A stretch of 64,000 bases of DNA from Nageia nagi. Taxonomy: Eukaryota > Pinophyta. The position numbers were made by a program, and so were the translations under genes. Positions 12,725 through 22,341 of the stretch are shown here, piece by piece. Where the stretch lies: contig JBITNC010000002.1 in NCBI GenBank assembly GCA_050084985.1, positions 16,120,001 to 16,184,000 of the forward strand, in the 5' to 3' direction. Within the stretch, counting starts at the first letter, position 1, and every line of letters begins with the position of its first letter. The notes under the pieces were generated by a model. The model did not search any database and was not told the origin of the DNA. It saw only the letters and a program-made list of their open reading frames with translations.

Positions 12725-13198
12725 ATGGCTCTCCTTTATAACGCTATCTCTCAATCGTGTGGCTTCTTGATGAGGCTATCTCCTCTGCATCATGTCCCCC
12801 CATGGATCCTTTTTCATTACCAATTTGGTGCCTCCTTTGTGGATGGTAGGGCACCTATGCCATCTGACTGGCACCATCTCCCTTCTCTCGACTCCCATGC
12901 CTTTACTACCACATCCATTGGATCTAGCATCCCAACCATGATTCTACCCTTGCCAATATTTTTTAGACCTCTTCCTTACCATCAAATTCACTCTCTATCT
13001 TTCAACCTGGGCTTCTTCCTCAACACGCAAGAGCAACAATCTCCTTTACCTCTTTCGAGCTCATTCTTAGGGGACTTTAGATATTTGTTGGAAAGAAAGG
13101 CCAAATATTTGAAACCCCACATTACATCATTTTTTAGAGGGCATGATCTAGATTGGATAGCAAGAAACATTAACTACTACTTATGGCCATGTTTGCAG
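12725..13198 (+). other. Open, GC-richer stretch in leader of D, cut by C
   Basis: A 158-codon open frame rich in Pro, Ser, Leu and Phe (it includes MALLYNAISQSC and a later RGHDLDWIARN) ends at the insertion point of C. The sequence resumes at 22342 with the same base composition. I recognise no domain. By analogy with the PPR pieces in B and C it could be a captured host fragment, but a chance open frame is as likely. Confidence 0.3.
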
Positions 13199-13701
13199 TG
13201 TTAAAATTTGTAATGAAATATTGTGAATATCTAAACTCCTTGTAAGTTCAATTAATCACTTAAAGGATATGTAGATACCTTAAGGGATTAATTGAATTCT
13301 TTATTATGTGTGGACTTTGACCTAACCATGGGGTTAGTTGGTAGGTTAAAGTTAGGTCACACATTTATTGTAACCCTAACCTTACCCTTGGGTTAAAGGG
13401 AGGTTAGGGAGGTGCTCTCAAGCTATAAATAGAGGGCCTCTCCTCTTGTAAACACATCTAAGTTTTGGAGTAAGATTACTCTACTAGGTTGTGTAGGAGA
13501 GATCAAGAGAATAGTTGTAAGAGAGGCATAGATTGAGAATAGAGAACTAGTTGTGGATGTACTCCCAAGGAGGGAGGAACCACATTATATTGGTGTCATA
13601 TTGTGTGAATGTGTTAGTAGCTTGTAGATGTTGCATGTTGAATGTGATTGAGATTTCTATAGTCTTGGACCTTGGGAATTAGAGTAGTGCTAATTCTCTC
13701 A
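13199..13701 (+). repeat. 5' LTR of element C
   Basis: 503 bp. It starts TGTTAA (TGTTAG in the 3' copy) and ends CTCTCA. Confidence 0.96.
13424..13431 (+). promoter_or_regulatory. TATA box in 5' LTR of C
   Basis: TATAAATA in the context agcTATAAATAgagg, conserved in all B and C LTRs. Transcription would start about 25-35 bp downstream. Confidence 0.7.
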
Positions 13702-13703
13702 AT

Positions 13704-13715
13704 TGGTATCAAAGC
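13704..13715 (+). other. Primer binding site of C
   Basis: TGGTATCAAAGC, two bases after the LTR. One mismatch from the initiator-Met primer site found perfect in B. Confidence 0.9.
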
Positions 13716-16700
13716 TTGGTGTGGAAGCTCTTCTTCTACATTTTGGAGGTTTTTTTCATCCTTCTCAAATTTGGAAATCTTAATCCTAATCTTCATTGTG
13801 AGGTAAAAGGTTTGCAAAGGTATAACCTTCTATCCTTCTTTAACTAAGTTCATTATGATACTAATTTTTTGTATGATTATGCTAGCTCAATGTCTTAGCA
13901 AAAATAACTTCAAATACCATAATATATTTTTGCTACTCTCTTCTTACTAACAATATTTTATGTTAGTAATCTATTTTTAATGTACAAAGAAAATGCCTTT
14001 TTTGTGAGCAAAAATATATTATGATAGCATCTTATTGAAAAGTTTTTTTTTACAATAGTCTTTTGTGAAAAATATCAAAAAATGAGGAAGGTGCAATTTT
14101 TTACATATTTTATTGTTGAAATAAAGTGGAGGACTTTATTTACAAGTTTTTGAAATATTTACATAATTTCTAGAGGCAATTGTTTAAAATTTAAAGCAAA
14201 TATGGGGATATTTGCCCTCTCTCATTTTTTTTATTGTTGAAATAAAAAAGTGGAAGACTTTACAAGTTCTTTGAAATATTTACAATATATTTTTCAAAAA
14301 TTATAAATTTTTGGAGGGACAAAATAATAAAGTTTACAAAATAGTTAACACCATGTAAAAATTATTGTTGTTATTGGGAGGTCAAATTAGTAAGAGAAGG
14401 GCCACGTGGAGGGCCATGTTGGGTGAGCGGTGGTCTTCCTCCTCCCCGCAGCCTGCTCCCTTGCCAGCTACACGAGCTCCTCCTCTCTCCCGCTCCAGCC
14501 TGGCGAGTCACATGCAGACCTCTCCTCCTCCCTTATGACCTCTCCTCCTCTCCTCTGCAGGCGGGAAGGTGCACAAGTTGTTTGACAAAATGTGGCACGC
14601 TAGGTAGGGAATGATCATAGGAAATGCACAAAATAGATACGTTGAAAGGGTAGCGAGGGTGGAATATTATTTTTTGCAAAGGTTAAAATTGTTATGAGCA
14701 TCGTTGCTATTACCATGGCCCTGCTCTAACCTGCCCTAACCTACTGCACTCCCTGGCCTGTGTGCAAAATGTGGAAGCCACATGACATTGTTTGACAAAA
14801 ATGCACACCTACGAATTGCTTGACAATGTTGTTTCCTTACATGCTCACATTCAGTTGCCATAAACGATGTGCATGCTCACATTCAGTTGCCATAAATGAC
14901 ACCCTTTCTTGAGAAAACCATACTCTCTCACACGTACGAAGTGCAAGAAATGCTAAACACGCGACTGCCTCCTCTCACCGATGACCTCCAGACCGCATTA
15001 CGTGGACTGCAATGATCTCAGGATATGCACAAAATGAAGTGATACTCGAATTATTTGACAAGATGCATGAAGCAGATAGAGTTTCATGGATTGCAGGACT
15101 ATGTCTCCTCCTTGCGTGCATCAGCAACGCCTCATCCCTCACCGGTAGCCTCTCTCCCTCCTCATCTCAGTGCTCCTCCTCCCTCGTCGGTAGCCTTTCT
15201 TCATGGTCTTTTATTGTACACAGTCGCCAGCCCTGTTATGACCCCCGTGGCTATCCACAGTCATGGTCTAGCTCTCATCTCCAACACCATAACCTGCTTC
15301 CTCCTCCCTCGCCGTTTAACCTTCTCCCTAGCATTAGTCCATTCAAAGTTTTTAGCTTCTCCTTACAATTGAAATAAATGCAAGCATTAATTATGAAGTC
15401 AAACCTTGGGTAAAAGTTTTCCAAAAAGGAGGCTACCTTCTATGCTCCTCCACAAGCAACGTGCTCTTCTTGGTAGAAGAAAAAGGGGGGGTCATTTTTT
15501 AAGTATAAACGTGCATTTAATTTTTGTTTTACCAACTAGAAAGGGGATTTGATTTTTTTTGTTTCACCACCTAAGTCTTAAGAACCCAACCAAACCCCTT
15601 GAGCATTAATTTTTTGTTGACTACTCCCAAGAGGCAACGTATACTCCTTCTTGGTAAGGGAAGGGTTGCCATCACTACTTTACCTATATGCATTTATTTT
15701 TTTTGACTTGAAGTATTTTAGAGTGCTTGAAGTAAAAGAAGCATTAAAATTGCATGAAGTAGGGGTATGGGTCTCCTATTACAACTTGCACACATATACT
15801 TCTTAGGTATTTAATTTTTTTTACTTACTTTCTTACAAGTCAATTGCTCCCATTAAATGCACTTAGGAGTACTTAGAATATTTCTAAAAATTCTACTCAA
15901 AATTGCATGTTTAAATTACTAAGGTGCACATGCAATTTTTTAATGCCAACCTCTTAGCATTTTTTTCTAAGCATAGTAATTTAGTCTAAGCATGCTATTT
16001 TTTAAGTAAATAAGGGAAATTTTTTTACTTAAAATGCATACTTATAAGACAAGTCTTAGCATACAATTTTTTTTAGAGATAAAACTTTAAGTGAAAAGGG
16101 GGGAATTGGTATAACTTTTACTTAAATTTTATCTAGATCTTGCATGCTAGACTTGTGATGCATGTCTCTTTATCTTGTTTGAAGAATAAAACATGCTTAG
16201 GACTTAAATTTTTAAGTTAAATAATGCATGATGCATGATTACTTATTTTTTAAGTCATGGAATAATGCATGTTATGAATTAAATACTAAGTAGGACTTAG
16301 TTCTTTTATTTAATTCATTAAGTGCATGAATAAATTGAGCAAAATATATAAAATGTAAAATTCCTTTAGGGGTTAGTATAAAACCCATTGGACTTTTTAA
16401 GGTTTTTTCAAGCTCGTGTGGATGATGCAATTTTACTTTACTTTATATTTTTGCACAATTTGCTTATACTTGCAAAAATGCAAATATTGAAAGTAACCCT
16501 AAAATGAACACATCCACACGTATTCTTCCACAACATGACTTGTTTGGGGAGCCATAAGGTGAGGATAGGGCAGACTGGAGCCCTTTTTAATCCGAAGACC
16601 CGAGTGGTGGTAAGTCCGTCTTAATTGCCCCTAAGACCTCTGTTGGATTGGACATAACTCTATTAGGTGGATAGGCATGTGTGTAGTGATACCACATGTT

Positions 16701-17056
16701 CGCACATCCATTCAGGGATTATCTTGATAACCTAGGAGGAAAACTGAAAAACTTAATCAAGATAATTAAAATGGTCGGTCCAAGATACGTCGGATCCTTG
16801 GAAAATAGTACGTACTTCTCCTTGTGAGAGTATATTACTGACCAAGGTGAACTGGTTGAGGACTGGTAGTACCTGGGCTCCACCTTGCAGGCATCCAGGT
16901 GAAGGCCTAATTCTATACAAGAAAACAACCCCAACTTTATTCCTCTACGGATCATGGTTTGCACATATGGGACATGTTTTCTTATGTTTGATTTGTATAG
17001 ATAGAAACTTGTAAAAATTTTGCATTCTTATTGCATATTTATTTTTTGTATAGATA
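13716..17056 (+). other. Element C long 5' leader
   Basis: Blocks in order: AT-rich (13716-14400), GC/Pro-rich (14400-14560), PPR fragments (14568-15115), Ser/Pro-rich (15116-15375), AT-rich (15380-16500), conserved module (16505-16915), then the gag ATG at 17057. The order equals that of B. The leader exceeds 3 kb and contains several upstream ATGs, which would be unusual for cap-dependent translation of gag. Confidence 0.75.
14568..15115 (+). pseudogene. Captured PPR-protein gene fragments inside the leader of C
   Basis: Two pieces of plant PPR wording in the sense orientation of the element: KLFDKMWHAR followed by GMIIGNAQNRYVERVA (14568-14660), and WTAMISGYAQN...ILELFDKMHEADRVSWIA (about 14997-15100). 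The region between has related scraps (TLFDKNAH near 14785). No PPR start codon, targeting peptide or continuous frame remains. The position, orientation and order relative to the LTR and the conserved module match the PPR block in B, so the capture is older than both insertions. Confidence 0.72.
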
Positions 17057-18000
17057 ATGGTTGAAACCTTCATACCCAAGCACATACTCGATGGTTCCAA
17101 CTATGACATATGGGAACCTTGTATGAGAGCTGAGTTACAGGCAAGGAAGCTGTGGCAGATAGTAAATGAAGATCTAGTTGCTCCTACAGATGAGAAGGCC
17201 CTTGAAATTTACAACTCAAAGAATGAGTTAGCAACCTCAATGATCTATCGTGCAGTTTTAGATGACATCCTTCTCATGATTTCTTCCTCGACATCAGCAA
17301 AAGAAGCTTGGGATAGACTAAATAAAATTTACCTTGGGTCCAAATTTTCAAGAAGGTTCACCATTCTACAAAAGTTGTTGCAATATCATCAAGGAGAAGA
17401 TGAAAATGCCTAAATCTACTTGAACAAAATCATTGACCTCAGGATACAACTAGTTGGTTGTGGGTGCAATTGGATCAATGATGAGTTCATGGTCTTCATT
17501 ATTCTTCAAAGCCTCTCTACAAAGTTCAATAACTTTATCACAGTTATGGAGGCTAGGCTCGATGATGAAGAAGATGTTATCTCCCTTGACAATCTTTCTA
17601 GACTCCTTCTGAAGCATGAGGAAACTTTGAACAAGAAAATGTTGAACATTTCTCCAAAGGATAATAGGATTGCTCTAGGAGCAACCAAAACTCCTTTCAA
17701 GAAGACATTCAAACATTATAAATTCAAAGACAACAAATCCTCATCTACCATCAGGAAGCACAGCAACTTCAAGCAAAGGAATGACAAAGCTAGATCAAGC
17801 AAACCAACACCGCAGGAAAAGTTTGATGGGAATTGTAACTTTTGTGGCATATTTGGGCACAAAGAGTATGATTGTCGCAAAAAGAAATTTGCTCAAAAAG
17901 GTAAGGGAAATGCAAATGTGAGAAATTTCAATAATAAAAAGAAGAACAAGCATGTTGCTTCTGTTGCCTACTACTCAATGACTCAAACTATTTCAAATGA
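17057..18000 (+). pseudogene. Element C gag
   Basis: ATG at 17057 (MVETFIPKHILDGS). An N-terminal gag domain includes the NELATSMIYRAV block. A TAA at 17411-17413 falls where B encodes Ser (ENA-stop-IY versus ESASIY), and the frame then continues without shift. A Lys-rich linker and a CCHC knuckle (CNFCGIFGHKEYDC, about 17838-17880) follow. Apart from the single stop the gag is complete. Confidence 0.92.
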
Positions 18001-19294
18001 TTGGATTATTGATTCAGGATGCACTAATCACATGTGTTATGAAAAGGATAAGTTTGAAAATTTTCATACGTACAACAAGGATATAGTTGTGATAGGTGAT
18101 AATACAGTCCTTGATGTTCAAGGAATAGGGAATGTGAAGATTCATGGAAAGGCACTTGATAATGTCTTTTATGTGCCTAAGCTAAGGATGAATCTTATCT
18201 TTGTAATTCAGATTACAAGGACAGGATGCTCATTTGAGTTTATCTCACACTCCTGGTGTGTTAAGAAAGGACTTGCCACTTTGATGAAAGGATCAGTAAA
18301 GAATGACCTTTATATTGTGGATCAAGTACCTTCAAAGATTTGTCTTGCTACAAATGTGTGTTCAAAAGGTAATCTTTGGCATCAACGATTAGGGCACCTT
18401 AACCACAAGAGTATTCAAGATATGAAAAATCAAGAACTTGTAGAAGGTTTACCTAATATTTCACCCATAATTGGTCTTTGTGAAAGGTGCATTCTAGGAA
18501 AGATGAATAGGCAAAAGTTTGAAAAGGATAAGACAACTTGGGCTACTCGTCCTCTTCAGCTTGTGTATTCAGATTTGATGGGTCCATTTCGGACTAAGTC
18601 TCTAGGGGGAGCTTCTTATGTTCTGACCTTCATTGATGACTTCAGTAGGATGACATTTGGTTATCTACTTGAGCACAAGGATCAAACTTTTGACCGATTT
18701 AAAGACTTCAAGGCACTTGTTGAAAATCAAACTGATTTTAAGATCAAAATGCTAAGATCTGATAATGGGGGTGAGTATAATAGCAATGAGTTTAATAATT
18801 ATTATGTTAAACATGGGATCAAGCGATAATTCACAATCCCTTACACCCCTCAGCAAAATGGAGTTGCTGAAAGAAAGAATCACACCATTATGGAAATGGC
18901 AAGATGCATGTTGGGTAAACTTCCTAGTTTCTTATGGGGAGAAGCTATTCACACTGTTATTCACACCCTAAATAGGTGTCCTACTAAAGCAGTTGAAGGA
19001 AAAACTCCGTATGAAGCATGGACAAGAAAGAAACCTAACATCTCACACTTCAGGGTCTTTGGATGTGATGCATTTGCCTTCATTACCTCAGAGAAAAGAA
19101 AGAAGCTAGATAAAAGATCAGAAAAATGCATCTTTGTGGGGTATGATAATCAGCATAGAGGTTACAGGCTCTACTCCTCATCCCATAAAACAGTCTTTAT
19201 TTCTAGGGATGTCAAGTTCAATGAACTTCCTGAGGATACGACTTCTCATGCTGAGGTGTCTGATTCAGATGATTCTACGCCTGCACCTAACTAG
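18001..19294 (+). pseudogene. Element C protease and integrase
   Basis: Same frame as gag. The protease catalytic block IIDSGCTNH is intact at about 18005-18031. GAG-pre-integrase zinc ligands are WHQRLGHL and CERCILGK (18379-18510). The integrase core has D in YSDLMG (about 18570), D in RSDNGGEY (about 18758) and E in VAERKN (about 18865). A TAA at 18827-18829 replaces the Gln before the TIPYTPQQNG block and a TAG at 19292-19294 replaces Trp in the linker to RT. Both look like single C-to-T or G-to-A changes compared with B. Confidence 0.92.
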
Positions 19295-20952
19295 TTGGAT
19301 GATCATGTAGGGAAGTCACCACAAGAGCAAAATTCTCCAGCTCAGAGAATTACAAGGAGTATGACCTTGAATAAATTCTTATTTGCCAAAATTGATAATA
19401 TGAATGAGCCATCAACATTTAAAGAAGCTTCCAAGCAAGAGTGTTGGATGGAAGCTATGAAAGCTGAGTACGAGGCACTCATAAAAAATGAAACTTGGGA
19501 TTTGGTTCCTTATCCCAATGAGAAAAATGTGATTGGAAATAAATGGATTTACAAGGTCAAGTACAATTCTGATGGAGAAGTTGAAAAATACAAAGCAAGG
19601 TTAGTGGTCAAAGGATTCGCTCAGAAATACTGTATTAATTATGAGGAAACCTTTGCTCCTGTGGCCAAGATGCCTACTGTCAGGATAATCCTTGCTCTTT
19701 CTACAGCTCAGGGATGGAAAGTTTTCTAACTTGATGTCAAGAGTGCATTTCTCAATGGTGACTTGGATGTAGAAATCTACATGAATCAACCAGAAGGATT
19801 TATTCCAGAAGGAAAAGAGTCTCTTGTGTGCAAGCTAAAGAAGTCTTTGTATGGACTTAAACAAGCACCTAGAGCATGGTACAAGAAAATTTTAGGATTC
19901 TTTACAGATATTGGTTTTTCCAAGTGCTTCTCTGACTTAGATCTCTATGTACTCAATCAAGGAAAAGACATGGTCTTAATTCTCCTTTATGTGGCTGATC
20001 TTCTCATAATAGGCAACAATATTGAAATAATCCAAGAGTCCATATCCAAACTGAAGGCAACATTTGAAATGACTGATCTAGGTCTATTACATTACTATCT
20101 TGGAATGCAAGTATACCAACACAAAGATTGTACTTATCTTAGTCAATCTAAGTATATATCAGACATCTTGCAAAAGTTTGGAATGGAGGAGTGTAGATAT
20201 GCTGCAATACCTATTTCTCCTGGAATCATTGTATCATTGAGCTCAAATTCTTAGTTGGATGATGCTACAGCTTATAGGAAATTGATCAGTAGTCTTCTGT
20301 ATCTGACTATCTCTCGTCCTAATATTGCCTTTGCAGTAAATCTAATGGCACGATTCATGCAAAAACCATATGTTGAACACCTCAATGCTGTGAAGCAAAT
20401 CTTGAGGTATGTGGTAGGGACAAAGGATCTTGCTCTTACGTATTCCAAAGTGCCCTTAATTATTCTCTCAGGGTTCTCAGATTCTGATTATGGGGAGATA
20501 GAGATGACAGAAAATCAACCTCTGCATATGTGTTCAGCATTGGTTCAGGTGCTATCTCTTGGGCTTCCAAGAAGCAACCTACTGTGACTCTTTCTACCAC
20601 TGAAGCTGAATATCGAGCCATGTCTGTTGTTGCCCAAGAAGCTATTTGGTTAAGGCATCTTCTGAATGAAATTGGGTATAAGCAAAATGGCCCATCTCTT
20701 ATTTCTTCAGATAATCAATCGGCTATCTCTTTGGCTAAGAATCTTGTGTTCCATCAGAGAACTAAACATGTGGAAATCCAAGCCCATTTTATCAGGGAGA
20801 AGGTTCTAGATGACATCATACACTTGGAGTATTGTCCATCTACTGAAAACTCCGTTGATCTATTCACCAAGCCCCTTCCTAAAGATCAGTTTAGCAAGCT
20901 TAGGGATTCTCTCGGGTTGGTGAAGTTGCCCTCAAGGGGGAGTGAAGTTTGA
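19295..20952 (+). pseudogene. Element C reverse transcriptase and RNase H, with altered active site
   Basis: RT blocks: [33 protein letters not shown], then YVAD at 19988-19999, where B has YVDD, so the first catalytic Asp is Ala. Stops are TAA 19727-19729 (Gln in B) and TAG 20252-20254 (the same TAG as in B). A one-base deletion in a G-run at 20492-20495, compared with B, shifts the frame. RNase H then continues in the next frame: [40 protein letters not shown], and ends at 20952 with the coding sequence overlapping an AAGGGGGAG motif. Confidence 0.92.
20934..20942 (+). other. Internal second polypurine motif of C
   Basis: AAGGGGGAG at the very end of the polyprotein, identical to the tract before the 3' LTR about 890 bp downstream. 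The same pairing is present in B (3227-3237 and 2396-2404). Confidence 0.6.
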
Positions 20953-21007
20953 ACCTTTATTAGTGATGACAACTTCACCTCTAAGAGGCCTTTTTTGATT
21001 GTACATT

Positions 21008-21362
21008 CTAGACCTCCATGGTAAGTTTGCTCTGCGTGACAAACTTGTTGTACAATTGTTGTTATAGAGTGTTGATTATTTTATACCTCCATGGTAAGTT
21101 CGCTCTGCATGATGAACTTGTTGTACATTCTATACCTCCGTGGTGAGTTTGCTCTGCGTGAGAAACTTGTTGTATAATTTTTTATGCTCTATACCTCCGT
21201 GTGTAGTTTGCTCTACGTGAGAAACTCGTTGTATAATTTTTGAGCATATAATTAATATACCTCCGTGGTAAGTTCGCTCTATGTGATGAACTTGTTGTAC
21301 ATTCTATACCTCCATGGTGAGTTTGCTCTGCATGAGAAACTCGTTGTACAATTTTTATGCTC
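21008..21362 (+). repeat. Tandem hairpin array in the 3' UTR of C (6 units)
   Basis: Six units each contain 'acctccRtggt' followed by a stem-loop: AAGTTTG/CAAACTT, AAGTTC/GAACTT (twice), AGTTT/AAACT (three units, some extended by a G-U pair). Loops of 10-12 nt read CTCTGCGTGA or similar. Units are spaced 49-75 bp and most end in GTTGTACA or GTTGTATA. Confidence 0.88.
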
Positions 21363-21825
21363 TATTAATAATCAACACATGTCTATATACAACAAGTGAC
21401 TATGAGTGATGGCTTGGCATCTCTGTGATGACTTATAGTGCACCATTAATTAGTTATTTATAAGATGGCATTATTTGATTCTTTTATTTGAATATATGAT
21501 GCATCTAACTGATTTTGTTCATGAGTTGCTTGTAGCATGCAGGATCTTCTTCAGAAATGCAGGTTACTCACCTTGTGAAAGCAAGCTCATGGAGACTCAC
21601 ATGTCAGCTTAAAGTTGATCGACTACTATGTACAGTGAAACTAGTTGTGGTTAATGATTGTATTGTAAACCATTTTGTCAAATGGTAATGTAGTGAGTCT
21701 CATACTAGTTCTCAAAAAGATTCTCAAATATGTAAATGTTCTCATCTCCACTTGTATCTCTATGGAGGAGAACTCTCTCTTACTCTCTCTCTTCTTTCTT
21801 CTACGCTCTATCCCAATATTGCATT

Positions 21826-21834
21826 AAGGGGGAG
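21826..21834 (+). other. Polypurine tract of C
   Basis: AAGGGGGAG abuts the TGTTAG start of the 3' LTR. Confidence 0.9.
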
Positions 21835-22336
21835 TGTTAGAATTTGTAATGAAATATTGTGAATATCTAAACTCCTTGTAAGTTCAATTAATCACTTAAA
21901 GGATATGTAGATACCTTAAGGGATTAATTGAATTCTTTATTATGTGTGGACTTTGACCTAACCATGGGGTTAGTTGGTAGGTTAAAGTTAGGTCACACAT
22001 TTATTGTAACCCTAACCTTACCCTTGGGTTAAAGGGAGGTTAGGGAGGTGCTCTCAAGCTATAAATAGAGGGCCTCTCCTCTTGTAAACACATCTAAGTT
22101 TTGGAGTAAGATTACTCTACTAGGTTGTGTAGGAGAGAGCAAGAGAATAGTTGTAAGAAGGCATAGATTGAGAATAGAGAACTAGTTGTGGATGTACTCC
22201 CAAGGAGGGAGGAACCACATTATATTGGTGTCATATTGTGTGAATGTGTTAGTAGCTTGTAGATGTTGCATGTTGAATGTGATTGAGCTTTCTATAGTCT
22301 TGGACCTTGGGAATTAGAGTAGTGCTAATTCTCTCA
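21835..22336 (+). repeat. 3' LTR of element C
   Basis: 502 bp, TGTTAG...CTCTCA, about 99% identical to 13199-13701. Confidence 0.96.
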
Positions 22337-22341
22337 TGCAG

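Larger units (their letters stand above)
13199..22336 (+). mobile_element. Element C: full-length, youngest Copia LTR retrotransposon, inserted in D
   Basis: Direct LTRs 13199-13701 and 21835-22336 differ by about 3 substitutions and one 1-2 bp indel. They are flanked by perfect TGCAG duplications at 13194-13198 and 22337-22341. Order: 5' LTR, primer site, 3.3 kb leader with PPR pieces, gag, protease, integrase, RT, RNase H, hairpin array, polypurine tract, 3' LTR. Despite near-identical LTRs the polyprotein has five in-frame stops, a one-base deletion and a changed RT active site, so it cannot have moved on its own protein in its present form. Confidence 0.97.

Noticed and set aside
13370-13415. 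Telomere-like CCCTAAC strings in the LTRs of B and C
   Set aside because: Isolated 'taaccctaaccttaccc' without tandem CCCTAAA repeats. It is part of the LTR consensus in all four copies.
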